In this document: positions 43,586 to 56,249 of the stretch, piece by piece | Position numbering within the stretch: the stretch's first letter is position 1 | Layout of the letters: every line of letters begins with the position of its first letter | NCBI GenBank assembly: GCA_949361645.1 | Contig: OX442435.1 | Coordinates: 2,962,220-3,026,219 of the forward strand | Length of the DNA stretch: 64,000 bases | Origin: Spongilla lacustris | Taxonomy: Eukaryota > Porifera > Demospongiae > Spongillida > Spongillidae | Reading direction: 5' to 3' | Notes under the pieces: model-generated | What the model was told of the DNA's origin: nothing | What the model saw: only the letters and a program-made list of their open reading frames with translations | The model's database searches: none | Translations under genes and position numbers: made by a program

Positions 43586-44724
43586 ACACCCCACCTACAA
43601 TAATACTAGGCCTAGTACTCTCGTGTTCTAGTATACTTCTCTGTTATACCCGATGAATGCCTGACGACGACACAGATGTGTTTGTGTGACAGTATATATG
43701 TTAGGGGTTTGTGAACACTTAAGTGACTTAACATTTTTGTGTGTCATTAAATTTTTTTTAGTTGCATGTATATGCAAGCAACTGCAAAATGAGTTCCATC
43801 ACAGCAATACGTCTGATGGCATCTAACCATTTTCCTGGAACTAGCCAGCAATCCTCTATACAGACGTCTGATGGTAGGTGGGGAGTATGAGGGAGGGAAA
43901 TTAGCAGAGGGAGTGGTTGAGAGATGTAGGGAGGGGTCAAGAATGGTAGAGAGGGAGGGAAGGGACCACAAGAGGGAGGGGTCATGAGGGGGAGGGATGA
44001 AAGCAGGACAATAATAAAATTTGGAGTTTTAATTTTCATGTATGTACATGACTGGATGTACATGTACCTCTGTTCCAAACTGGAAGGTGGTACTATTAGC
44101 TGCCTGGAATCATCTTGATGAAGTCATCAACACCACTGCCACAGTCATACTTAAGTGATGTTCTGGCACACACTGCTGTACTTGAGGCGCAGGGGGGTGG
44201 AGAGAGTTCAGCCTGCTAGCATGGAGGGAGGAGGAACATTTTGACTAGGACGTCACACCCATTCTTACATGTTCATGTGTACACAACTGTGCAGTAACAT
44301 ATGTACATGTAACTGCACAATAACATTTGGTGTTAACTGAGTTGCACATATTTGTACATATACAAACACCTTGATTGCATCCTTAGCAGAGCTCTCATTA
44401 GATTTATGATGGCACTTGCCTGGTAAAATGCAGTGATATATAAATATTATACACACATGCAAAAGTGTCACTTTTGAAATAGAATATCTTTAAAAGTACC
44501 ATTTCTCTTTCTTGCTATTCTTAAAAAATTCTATAACTTGGAGTTTTGCCAGGTCGTCCAAGTTTCCAATATTGCAATCTGTATTTTTTAGGTAGTTTAA
44601 CCAAACTTGGTGGACATCAAAATAAAAAACTGATAAATTATTGTGATCCTACATGTAATGCCACAATTTAGTAGAATGTCCAAATGTTTTATATAATTAT
44701 AATGTAAATATCATTGATTTTCAG
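43586..44724. other. spacer before the integrase-like gene
   Basis: Contains a purine-rich GAGGGAGGG stretch at 43875-44000 and AT-rich sequence. Upstream exons of the integrase-like gene would be expected here but none was recognised. Confidence 0.45.
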
Positions 44725-45991
44725 CTGGTGGTTTGTTATTCATGAAGGCATTGATGGCTATAGTCGTCGAATCATATACCTACATTGCTCCAATAACAAT
44801 CTAGCAGACACAGTTCTGCAGTTATTTCTTGCATCTGTAAGAGAATTTGGGCTACCAACCGGAATCCATGCAGACAGAGGTGGAGAAAATACAGAAGTTG
44901 TTCAACTAATGCTACAACATCCATTACATGGACCAGGTAGCTTTATTACTGGTCAGAGTGTCCACAATCAGTGTATTGAGAGGTTATGGAGAGATGTGTG
45001 CACACAATCTGTTCTATACCATGGAAGAGGAGGGGCTGCTAGATTGTGAAAGTGAAGTACATGTCTGTTGTCTCCATTATGTATTTTTAAGTCGTATCGA
45101 TAATAGCGTACAAGTATTTAAGGAGGCATGGAATCAGCATCGTCTAAGTTCTGAAGGCAACCTTTCACCATGCCAGTTATAGATCAGTGGGGAATCCAAT
45201 ACACCTATGGCATTTTTGATATTGGAAAAATTGTGCATACATTTTTAAATCACTAAAAACAAGACACAAGCACACAACACTGTATAAACCAGATAGCTTA
45301 TAAGTGTCTGATGTTTCACACCTACCTAATAATTGTGTGTTTGTTAGCAGAACTCAGCATATGTGCAGCAATCTTATAACTTGCAGGCAATGAGACTTGA
45401 CTGAAATACTTCATATAGGCTACCTGACTTGCTGTGAAGTCCTTTCTACTGTCCCGCATCAGCATGTAGGATGGCCTTGATTGATGAATGTAGAATTTTA
45501 TTTGAATGTACACTCTAAAGTCATATAGTTTCGGCATGCAGCTGCAGAGCTCTGAAGCTGCATGCCGAAACTATATGACTTTACTGTATGGTGTTGCTAT
45601 CAACACCATACAGTTAATATATTGTATGCCTAATAGCTGGTTACCAAGACTTGCCCGCACAATAATATGCTTACCCCAGCTATACTGTATACAGATATGA
45701 CTTGAAGGGAAATAAATTTGGTACATATACTTACACACATGATTATGTGAATTATATATTGTTTTGCAGGAGGATTTGAATACTTATGGTATCAATTGGA
45801 ATGGTCCACTTGCTGTTTCCAGAAACGATGATGATTATGAAGTCACAGTACCTTATATTCAATCTATAGCTCTTTTACCAGATGGTGTATTATATGACTT
45901 GCAGGAAACTGTTCATCCTCTTGACCACAGTTGTAACCATCGAATTGACTTGTACATGACAGCTTTGCAATTTGTTAGTAGTAGATTGTAA
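44725..45991 (+). pseudogene. DDE integrase-like (rve-fold) TE-derived gene, broken
   Basis: The first visible exon follows TTGATTTTCAG at 44724 and encodes an integrase core: D in HEGIDGYSR, D in HADRGGEN, and E in CIERLWRD, with 34 residues between the last two. The frame then slips near 45005-45030 (continuing as FYTMEEEGLLD, LHYVFLSRIDN, FKEAWNQHRL) and meets a TAG at 45180-45182 in SPCQL, where this family usually has Trp. A last exon, 45770-45991, follows TGTTTTGCAG and encodes EDLNTYGINWNGPL to LQFVSSRL and stop, a C-terminal segment I associate with the same family. Domesticated or selfish copies of such integrase-core genes are common in invertebrates and fish. The frameshift and nonsense codon make this copy inactive; upstream exons are missing. 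Confidence 0.7.
45517..45614. repeat. two adjacent perfect hairpins
   Basis: 45517-45543 and 45556-45582 are perfect 27-bp inverted arms with a 12-base loop. Directly abutting, 45583-45596 and 45601-45614 are perfect 14-bp arms with a 4-base loop. They lie in the intron between the two integrase-like exons. Confidence 0.85.
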
Positions 45992-47944
45992 GTGAATGTT
46001 GAAATGTGCAATTTGTTACTAGTAGATTGTGGAGAAAGAAATTGCATGTGCATGAATGAAACCTTTTTTTTTTTCACCGTATTATTTCTTGCATGAAATA
46101 TTGTCACGTAAAAGTTCATGGTTGTGGAGATACTATTGCCTTTTTTTCTTTCCTTTTTTTTTTTCATGGGAGGGGGCCTGGGTGTTGTACATCATGTGTA
46201 TAGGGGCAAAATTACAATACACTTTACATTCACTGTAAATTCATTTTGGGAATCACTTTTTTTATGTTCATGCAATTACACAGTAATTTTACAGAGGTTT
46301 TTAAAATTAAGTGGCTCCATTATTTCTTTTCTGGTGTATATAACCATGCTGTGGAGCAAGCCCGTTCTGAAGGCACATGCAGTCAAGGCTAAGATAGCTA
46401 GATACTATACCATGCAGTTTGGTAAATAGAATTCACTACTCTATACGGTATCTCCCTCCCTCTCCCCTGCATGCAGCCCCACAGCATGATACTGAGGACG
46501 GTTTATGTGTTGGTTCTTGTGTCACCAGCAACGCAGCTTCAACTTGAAAACTGTGATTATTGACAAATAATTCGACAATGAAATATCGCGATATAGACGA
46601 TATCGGCAAAGAACCATATCGCGGCAGCACTAGCTACAATACAATTCCCTTGAGTGATCGCTCAATATTTCCGAAACACCACCAGAAATTAAATATATGG
46701 ATACAAATTATTATATAAACATTTTATAATTTTGTCTTGGCCTTGTAAAAGAACATATTAATATTAAATGGAGACACCAAATCTATCTACCTTGTATGAA
46801 ATAATGGCTTCTTGTAGAATACAAATACAGTAAGATATCTGAAGCTTCCTCGACTATAGTGCCAGTGGTTGCACTATTGAAAACACTGATGAATGAGGAG
46901 GCTAAATATGGGAAGGAGTAATCAAGGCAATACATGCATGCCTACAATTCAGCGATTGTCGAATGGAATAATTCAAAAACTGAGATTTCTCTGCATGTGA
47001 ATGATGATTTATTCTTAACTTGTCACTAATTTTTTGGTCTCTTGGTTTGTAAAAGAATTTTTTAGAATCCACAATACATGTAGTAGTACACAAAGTTCAA
47101 TATACATCATAATAAATGATTATTACTGAAAAAATGATAAAAATGTCCCTTTGTTGTCCGTGTATAGGGATTGATTGCTGCTCCATCATCAAACCCTAGA
47201 CCACAATCGCCAATTTGTTGGTCTCTAATTAAATGATCCATTTTAGATACTACCCCCAAATAGTGCTTTTAATGTCATAGCTATAGATCCCATTGAGACT
47301 AATTCTCTTGACTGGTATACTCTGAGGTATGAGTCTCATTCATAAATTCAAATTCAAAAAACCTTCATCAGTCCCTTGCAGCATGCATGGAGGTATACTT
47401 CTGAGATGCACTTCAGTCTAGGTACTAGGATGCACTGCACTTCTAGCTGCTAGGATGAACTGTACTTATAGCTGCTAGCTGATAATGCATGCAGCATTGT
47501 ATGTGGAATAAACACCAAAGTAAAACTTTTGAGATGTGACTAGAATTACAGCGAGCTTATAACCTGCAGGGTTTGTATCCCAATGGCGTTGTGTAGATAT
47601 ATGCAACCTACTTGCTATCAAGGCTCAACATATACTTCACTTAGGCCATGCACCAGATTTGCTGTGAGGTCTTTGTTGTCCGACTCCCACATATATATGA
47701 TGAATTTGACACTGGTCAGTGCGAAAGCAAGGGCCATGATACACTGAAAAACATACAGTCCTATATATCATATTCAGTGACCGTGTTTCGCATGCAAATG
47801 TATGTAATATTAACATGCAGTATCATTGTTTCAATTAAATTATGCATAATAAAATAGATATCTTACATCCCGTGTTACATGCGTATAATTACTTTGCATC
47901 GTATACGTGCATTATGTATTATCTTATACATGTATACATTGCAG
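45992..47944. other. gene-free stretch
   Basis: AT-rich, with T-runs at 46059-46163. No exon recognised apart from the degenerate exon copy that follows. Confidence 0.5.
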
Positions 47945-48120
47945 GAGGATTTGAATATGTATATGGAATGGGTCCACTTTCTGTTTCCAAACAATAAAAT
48001 GATGATTATGACTCGGTTCGACACAGTACCTTCCATAGCAGATGGTGTACAGCACGACTTACGTTCATCCTCATGACAACCATGCATAGCATTGCATTTG
48101 TCAGCTTTGCAGTGATAAAT
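47945..48120 (+). pseudogene. degenerate copy of the integrase-like last exon
   Basis: After TACATTGCAG, GAGGATTTGAATA-GTAT, TCCACTTGCTGTTTCC-like and CAGATGGTGTA words follow in the same order as in 45770-45990, with indels and stops. It is a second decayed C-terminal exon 2.2 kb downstream of the first. Confidence 0.65.
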
Positions 48121-49105
48121 TTGTTGACAGATAAGTGAACCGGTGATTAAATATTAATGTCAGCTTTGCAAACTGTTACTAGACAATTGTGCCGGGTGAA
48201 AAAACAAGTGAATACATTGTATAATTGGGGGTGATTATGAAAAGGCCTCACAATGACACTATTAAGATACAATGGAAATGCACACATAAATTGAACACAC
48301 AATCTTAGCTATATAAGTAAACTACACGTCTAGAAACAATGCTCATGACAAAGAGAAACGGACAATGGCTCGAGATCATGCTGGCATAATTATAACTGAA
48401 CAGGATCTATGCATGGACCCAGCTCAATTGAGAAGAATCAATTCTACATTTTTTTGTTGATGGATCTTTTTGCATGGAATTTTTCCCAACTGATAACATA
48501 TACAAGTAAGTACAAAAGCATTCTTTAGAAATTTGGTGTTTTCAAAATTATGCTATATGTGGCTTATGATAAACTACAACTTGCTAAATATAGGGCTTTA
48601 TTATTGTTAGACCCTTGTTTCGCAGTCTTTTATACTCCATCCTATAGCAGCTTGAAGTGCAGTAAATCTAGCAGCTAGAAGTGCATGCTTGACATCTCAA
48701 GTTAGTACTCTACATGTATAGAAGTACCTCCATGCTTGCTAAAGGTTTTTTTAAATGAATTGAGACTCATCCCTACCAGTCGGGTCAAATGTGATGCCCA
48801 TGGGATATAGCTATGACATTACAAATTATTATTATTATTTTTTTGGGGGGGGGGGGGGGGGGGGGGGGGGGGAGATAGTATCTAAAATGAATTATTTTTA
48901 TTTAATTGCACCAAAATTTTTGGTCCAGGACGATCATTATAAGACCAAAAACATGGTGACAAGTTTGTTTTTTTTTTTTCATTATTATTCCTCATTCACA
49001 AAGAAATCCGGCTCAATTTTTATATTGTTCCATTCTGAAATCCCTGAAATGTAGGCTCGATACACCTCTTTTATGTACACATGCTTTGACATATAGTGCT
49101 GTCAC
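48121..49105. other. gene-free stretch with poly(G) tract
   Basis: 28 G at 48845-48872 preceded by an ATT repeat. No gene recognised. Confidence 0.55.
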
Positions 49106-49117
49106 GGAGGAAAGTGT

Positions 49118-49275
49118 CCGTTGGAGTAAATTGTCCTAACCGGACATTTTACTCCGGAGTAAATTGTCCTAACCGGACGTTTTACTCCGGAGTAAATTGT
49201 CCTAACCGGACATTTTACTCCGGAGTAAATTGTCCTAACCGGACATTTTACTCTAGAGTAAATTGTCCCCCAACG
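49118..49275. repeat. 33-bp self-complementary minisatellite
   Basis: Four to five units of GGAGTAAATTGTCCTAACCG followed by GACATTTTACTCC. The two ends of each unit (GGAGTAAA and TTTACTCC) are complementary, so the array is a string of hairpins. A GTCC...GGAC core recalls the short repeat at 128-252. Confidence 0.9.
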
Positions 49276-49440
49276 GAGTAAGTGGTCCGACATTGTGCCG
49301 TAAATTTTGATTTCAAACTATACATAGTCCGCAGCCAGGTGGTGTAAGTTTTGAATCACTACACCGATAAAGGCGATAAGGATTAAGGAGCGTAGCTGGC
49401 TTTTCAGATATTGCATGTGACTTATACTACAGCTGCTTAA

Positions 49441-50319
49441 ATGGATGAGAGGACAGATGCATATGACAACGAGGAACGAGAGTTTTCTGATGTCCACACT
49501 CCACAGGTACCCTGCGCCGCTAATGAAAAGAGAATCCTTCCCTCGAAGAAAAGCAAACAGGTATAGATCGTCCACTTGTTAATACACTCGCTTACGTCAG
49601 TGTTCAGTAGCACGAGTTACAACTGAGCAATATTTTAATGCATGCATGTTTAGTGAAGTAGACTACTACGGAATAATTGTGTTTAATACTACAGAGTCAG
49701 AGTGGAAGTTTTTAAAAAGCAGTACAAGACATGCAAAGAAAGGCATGCATGTGGGTGGAAGTGATACTGATTCAGCAAACACCAGAGGAAGCAAATCATG
49801 GAGTCCTGCCACAGTGATCATACTGCTGGTAACCTAGCTTATAAATAAGGTGTCAGAATTAACGTTTTTACTGGCCTAGCTGGTGCTCGCATGCATGACA
49901 GGTGGCAGCTGTTTTGGCATGTCCAGGGAAAGTGATTAGCATCAAAATGATAAAAGTTTAACAGCAAGACGGGGAAATGACCTGGCTTATTTTGCAACAG
50001 CTATAGCTCACCCGGCTAATATATGCAACATGGTCATTGTACGTTTCAGCAGAGTGAAATTAGTCAGAATTTATCAAGAGGCCTTGAAGAACAGGTTCTC
50101 TCCATGCAAGTTTCCAGTGGAGAAAAATGAAGAGAAGAGTTAGTGTTAACTAGCTGAATTAACAACTGAGTATAGAAATTTTCTGAATGCCTATTGACAA
50201 AAGGAAAATGATTGACTGTTCAGGATGCAAGGAGTGGTACCACTGTGGACTGTGTGACGGATATTCTAGAAAGAGCCTCAAATGAGTTGGATTGTGTGTG
50301 GTCTTGTACTTCATGTAAG
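49441..50319 (+). pseudogene. fragments of a gene with a PHD-type zinc finger
   Basis: 49441-49560 is a 40-codon candidate first exon (MDERTDAYDNEEREFSDVHT to KKSKQ) with a GTATAG donor. 50186-50319 encodes part of a PHD finger: KMIDCSGCKEWYHC, then after a one-base frameshift DILERASNELDCVWSCTSCK, with the WYH and W-x-C-x-x-C landmarks of this chromatin-reader or TE-associated zinc-binding fold. The first cysteine pair is not seen. Material between (for example 50050-50140) may contain a further exon, but no frame is convincing. Whether the two pieces belong to one gene is inference. Confidence 0.4.
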
Positions 50320-52480
50320 TGATGAAACTGAATATGAATACTGGCCTATAGCTCATAAGCATTGATTGTGATACTACTCATTCCTGTCCTTGATGTATTA
50401 ATTTATGTTCATATTGAAATCATAGGGCACATCAATTCGTGGCGGAGAGCAAACTGTCCTGGGACACATTTAATTCCTTGGCCTACGAGAATTTAACTGA
50501 CATCTATACGTTACGAAACTTGTATAGGTCATGAGGGTAAATTGTCCTCCCCCCCCCCCTCCCCCCCCGTATAGAATGTAACTACATTCCACACTAGGAT
50601 GACTCGCCCGATTGTTTTCCTATACTGTTCTTCCTGCCTACAGCGTTCTCATTATGTCATCCAAACTAATAACATCTGCACAGCTGAACAGTGATGATAA
50701 TGATAGCTCATTACTGAAGTACGTGTCTCAATAATAAAAAAAGCACTATCAGACAAAATCTTTATTAGTTAATCAGCTCACAATCTTTTTTATAAATTGC
50801 TAATCTTTAGCCGATAAGGTGAAGTGCAGAAGGCATATTAATCTATTATTGGGACACATATCATGCTAAGTAAAGGCAGGCGGTGAAATGTCTGCATCCG
50901 AATGTTTCTTATAATATTATTCAGTACCGTTTGAATGGGACATACTGGCAACATTTTTGGTCAAGGAAAGCTGATGCTTACAAGCAATATAGATTATTAA
51001 ATTTATAAATCATATGGATTATGCTAAATAACAAACTGATTAATGGATCAGGGAATTACCTATATACCAATCAACACTGTCAGATCAGAGGATGTAACAG
51101 TAAGTGGCAATTACTTCCAATGCGTGTGTGTACTTTCCGTAACTGATCAGTAATTACATGTAAGCTTAAGGTTCATCTTCGCCACTTGTCCAATTAACAC
51201 TCCATCAACATGGGGGATTTAGGCGGTACAGGTTGCAATATTTCTATCTTCGTATCACTGAACAGGCTTGGGTAGTAAAAGGACATCCAAGTTTGGGAAT
51301 AACCTTTGCATTATATAACCTTATTCCTGAAGTATGCCAGGCACGACAAACAATGTGAATTTGTGTTTATGTGACATTACTATATACACTCAGACTATAT
51401 GGATCCTATTTATCTCAATATATTTCAGACTCTCATATCAGATTTCAGCCATGCATTATATGTATTTTTAATGAAATGCTCGTGTACGTGCTAAGTAATG
51501 CTTTCAACTGGTGAGAATTTAAAGAACAAGAGCTCCACTTGCTGAGTACAGTGTGTGATACGAAAATACCACCAGTCCACCACTTCATACCCATATCATA
51601 TTGGGGTTGCATAAAAGGTTGAAATAAATGTAATATATTAATATGCACAAGTAGGTTACCAGAATACAATGTAATACAAATTCCAACAGTGGTCAGTGCA
51701 TTCAGCAAAATAGTGTTCATCCATCATGGATGTGCACTAATTATCAATCTGTGTAAGTAGCAAGTAGATTGTGATATTATTTATCTTGGCGAGAATTATT
51801 GGCCAGCGTTTAGCTACTAGTACCGACTATGAATCTATGACACCGGCTCATTCAAGGCCTTTTTAAAAATCATCTTCTTCTATTGCTTCGAAACTTGCCT
51901 AAACTTTAAATAGCAAGTTTGCTCCAAAGTTTTTAACGTTTAACATCAGTCATGACATGAACTGTTCAACGTTTTATCCGAAACTACTTACCAGTATCAA
52001 ACGAATTCACCGTAGACCACAAAGCCACGTGCGCGTATTAAAATGGCGTCGCGACAACAACAAACGCTCGCAGTCCGACCTGGCAGACCAGGGTGCGAAA
52101 AGCACTTGAACACTGCAGAAATACTCCGTTGTGGAAATTTGGAGTCATCATTAAGACGGTACATGATGAAATCCGAGCTCACAGCGACGTAATTGGTATT
52201 AACGTGTTTAATATTAACAGATGACGAGGAAAGGGGCTCAGATTTGTTTGTGGATCTGATCACATGCAACATCAGGGCTCAATATGGATGCATGTGGCTT
52301 TGCTATGACGTAAGTCAAGCGCATGTAAGAGACAGTGGTTGTTCTGAAAGATGAAATGGGGAGAGCTAGAGAGAGCGGGAGGGAAGACACGTGGTATCAC
52401 CTTGATTTACGTGCAGGTTTCTGAGCTTAGCTTCTGCTGATCATTACCCATGCAATGCAACAACATAGTTGATTACATCA
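50320..52480. other. gene-free stretch
   Basis: AT-rich with short C runs near 50551-50569. Frames at 51445-51720 and 51997-52272 (minus) show no motif. No repeat family recognised. Confidence 0.5.
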
Positions 52481-52489
52481 TTTCTGTGT

Positions 52490-52945
52490 TGTTTGGAAGT
52501 TAGGTGTTCTATTTCAGTTTGGGGAGGCTGTATGACATTGATGAGCAATGTGGGTTGCATGGTAGAAGCACATGCAACTATCATTGTGTGCTATCTCTGG
52601 TCAGATGTCATCCTAATCTCTTCCCCCCCCCCCTTAGGAGATGAATTTGATGCTGTGTCAGTGTAGGGCATGGGATCCACCTACAGCATTGTGAACTTTC
52701 AGTGTGCATCAAAGTCAGGCTACACAACACGAGTTGATGCCCACTGAGTGATTGTGTGTGTGGGACTGTTGTGGATATGAGGATGGTAAGTGTTCTGTGT
52801 GGGGAAGCTATGTGATATATTGTATATGATGCATGTGTGAGGTATCATCATTTGTGCAATTGTGTGATATTCTCCCTCAAGAGTATCGAAATGAATTTGA
52901 TGTGTAGGGCATGTGGTCCACCTTTGAGTTATTAAGTGTGTGGAC
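52490..52945 (+). repeat. exon-like repeat units, cluster 1
   Basis: Two units. Each has a pyrimidine-rich stretch ending near an AG, then a GA-GAATTTGATG block, a GGGCATG-G-TCCACCT block, and (in one) TGTGGATATGAGGATG followed by GTAAGTGTTCTGTGTGGGGA. The same blocks recur at 61320-61990. All contain stops, so they look like decayed exons of a tandem-domain gene. Confidence 0.45.
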
Positions 52946-53348
52946 GAAAGTTGGTAAACGTGAACAAGACAGCACTTGCGAGTAACTTTAACGTGAACAA
53001 GACAGCACTGTTGTGGGTACTCACTTGTGCTTGCGTACATGCATATCAACCAAGCCATGTAACTTATTACTTACGCACATGCATATTGTTTATGCTGCAT
53101 GCATATTAACCGCTAGAATGTTCACCTGCACCAAGTGCAGGTATAAGTATTGGGCTACCTGCGTGCTGAAAAAAGCAGCCTGTATATTTGAAACCCTGTA
53201 AATTCTACTAAGGGGTGCTCAAAGCTCCACGCGCACATACTGGCCAGACTGTCCATGCAGCATGGGTCATGTCCTCACCAAGGTAATAGTTAGCTCTTTG
53301 ACTTGGATTCACTAAATGGTATACAGCGAGTGAAGGAATACATGCATC

Positions 53349-54165
53349 ATATGGGACAGTTTCCGAGAAAATGGCCCTTTGTTTATGATTATAAAATCTT
53401 ATAAAATTGCTTTGCATTTGAATCATAATAACTTCTGAATGGTTAAGGCTATCGACTTCCTATTTTCAACACTTCATACCACACCATTTCTCTATGGTAA
53501 AATACATTTTGGGGTCTTGCACTTGCTCCGTGCCAGTATTGCAACATCCGATACCCCACTGGGTTCAAACCCGCCATAACTTTCTGTAGGAGTAATCAAA
53601 TCACTTCAAATTAGGTTTGTAGGTAGAGAGGTCCTATATCTATCGATTTGTTCTGTTTGTTAATTTTTATGCCATCCGTTACGGAGATACAGTTGAACAA
53701 ACTACGTGCACGTTTTCCTGCTTGATTCGCGCCAATGATATAATCCCCGCCTCCCCATTCATTGAGCGGAATGCAATTTGCCCAAATCAGTGGTGCGAAT
53801 CGAGCGCGAAAAGGTGCACGTTGTTTGTTCAACTGTATCTCCGTAACGGATGGATAAAAATTAACGAACAGAACAAATAGATAGATATAGGACCTCTCTA
53901 CCTACGAACCAAATTTGAAGCGATTTGATTACTCCTACAGAAAGTTATGGCGGGTTTGAACCCAGTGGGGTATCGGACGTTGCAATACTGGCACGGAGCA
54001 AGTGCAAGACCCCAAAATGTATTTTACTGTAGAGAAATGGTGTGGTATGCAGTGTTGACAATAGGAAGTCGATAGCCTTAACCATTCAGAAGTTATTACG
54101 ATTCAAATATTATAAGATTTTATAATTATAAACGAAGGGCCATTTTCTTGGAAACTGTCCCATAT
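53349..54165. mobile_element. 817-bp long foldback element (family B relative)
   Basis: Almost the whole element is one palindrome with arms of about 390 bp centred near 53757. Its ends are ATATGGGACAGTTTCC and the complement. The inner parts (TGTTCTGTTTGTTAATTTT, CCGTTACGGAGATACAGTTG, GCTTGATTCGCGCCAATGAT) match the centre of the 14.8-15.6 kb family-B copy. No coding capacity. Confidence 0.85.
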
Positions 54166-54309
54166 AATAATATATAGGCCAATGTACACAGCGGTATACA
54201 AACATAGTGGAGAAAGGCTGTGTATAGAGTGCATTAAAAATGGCTGAGAGTTGTATCTTGCATGAAACATTAGCACATTTGCTTTTTTTTTACTCACACT
54301 AACTAACCG

Positions 54310-54362
54310 TTAATCTCCAGGCATTGGTCCTAGATCTAGAACATTAGTGGTTCTAGATCTAG
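54310..54362. mobile_element. terminus of a TTAA-type element
   Basis: TTAA is followed by TCTCCAGGCATTG and then a pair of palindromic words, GTCCTAGATCTAGAAC and GTTCTAGATCTAGGAC, separated by 8 bases. This is the same layout as the element end at 57796-57857. The matching other end was not found. Confidence 0.45.
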
Positions 54363-55320
54363 GACTACTACATTTCAACTTCGAAATTAATTCAAATAAG
54401 CATTGTATATTTCAACTTATGGTCTCCAATCTTAGTTGGATAAATAGTAGTTAAGAAGAAAACACTTTAATGATAGATTGTCACCTACGCATACATGTAG
54501 GCATTGCAAATCACTTATTGTTTTCCAAACAGTGAACAAACAATTTAGCCAACGTTTGAAATAATGAGGATCAATTTACCAAAGAAGGCTACTTGCAAAG
54601 TGGCGGCGAAAACAATGCCAACATGCTGCTAGTGCTATGTATGCTGTTGGGGCACGCCCCTCATTTAGCTGGAGTTGTTCCGATTTGCAAAAAACTTACA
54701 AGAAGCATTCTTCGCTTTTTTAGGCAGATATAATTTTTAACTCTTTTTGCCAAACACACACGATTTCCTACCTTTCATTAGGATTGTAGGCAATTTTTGT
54801 ACACTCCTCCATCTTAATTGTGTATCTAAAGAGCCAATGGTAGAATGAGCTCCAAAGCAAATTAAAAACGAAGCCCTATGATGTTATTTTGTATGGTATT
54901 GAATGCAAGGACCATAGGTTGCAATAGAACACCTACACATAGGCTAAAACAGCACTTTTTGCCTACAAGGCTACATGTAGGTGTTTGTTCGATCTACCAT
55001 AACAATTCATTTATTTTTTGATATTACTGTAGCAGAATGAGTTTTTTAAATTAAGTGGAGAAAGTGAAGTTGTTTTTTTTTTTTTTTTTGTTTTTTTTTT
55101 GCTTTTAACTTCACACCCATATGTGCTCTATTTCAGGGGGCATACATTGTGCTTCAAACTATAAATGATTGCATTTACATGAAGAGTAAAATTAGCATTC
55201 AGGAGGAGAATTTATATTTGAGCTAGCCATACCCAATTCTACTTGGCACTGTGAGTTTATGAGCACTCTTTCCATTAACCAATTACATTTCATGATTTTA
55301 ATACACAAATGTAGGATTAT
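54363..55320. other. gene-free AT-rich stretch
   Basis: Contains a T-rich run at 55073-55100. No gene or repeat family recognised. Confidence 0.5.
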
Positions 55321-55324
55321 TTAT

Positions 55325-56244
55325 CACCGCATCCATGAGAAACGCGGGGAAATTTAGTCTATTTTGGGGCAAACCGAAAAATGATTAATTCCCTCTAGAT
55401 AGAATTGCTTGGTTTTAAGTGGAGATTTCACTACATGTACTATTATGAGGCATGTTGCATTTTTTTGTATCTCAAGCAGACATACCATTGGCTTGAAACA
55501 TCATTGCATAGTTGATTGGTTCTAGCGTTATCGCGTAAGAGGTACAGATTTTTAAAATAACATATTGCTTCTAGAGCATTACAATAAATGCGTAAAAACT
55601 GTATGAAACTATGTGAAAATGGTTTAAAATTATGGCTCTAAGTTATCAACTCTCACGGTCAGTGTGATATGCAGTGCAAGGTAATGAAATAAGAAAACGG
55701 CATTACCGCGAGTGAATTTTTGCATGGACTTCAAGAATCTTTCTTCCTGTTTTACTAAATAACATACCATGACTCTATCCAGACAGGTACAGACTGTATG
55801 TTTTGGTAGAACTTGCAAAACCTGCCTTCGCTGGCACTTTGGATGAGTGGACCACGCCCCCTGTCTACTGCGAGCGAAAATGTCTTGTAACTTACTGCTG
55901 AAATCGAGTGCAATAGAAGCTTTGGCTTGTTTGAAAAAAGGAATTTATGTACCCTCCTATAGTTGTATAACCCAGCAATTTTAATTCAGTAATACTCAAG
56001 GTGGTGGGAAACATGACCCTGAAAAAAGTGTATGCGAGGGCATTTACCACATCACGTACCCATTCGATATTTTCATGTAACAGGGAGTTATTTATAGAGC
56101 ACCATTGCAGAAAAATTAGAAATTACTATTTACAAATGGGTGAGCTTTCTGATCATATTTTTTCCAGTCAAAAAAACGATAGGAGGGAATTATCAATATT
56201 CACAAATGCCCCAAAATTTCCCCGTGTCTCTCGTGGATGCGGTG
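55325..56244. mobile_element. 920-bp inverted-repeat element, CACCGCATCC termini
   Basis: Left CACCGCATCCATGAGAAACG and right complement CACCGCATCCACGAGAGACA, with similarity continuing inward past GGGGAAATTT, TTTTGGGGCA and AATTCCCTC for about 100 bp. Flanked by TTAT on both sides (55321-55324, 56245-56248), which also contains a TTA as for PIF/Harbinger insertions. No transposase frame. Confidence 0.75.
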
Positions 56245-56249
56245 TTATA

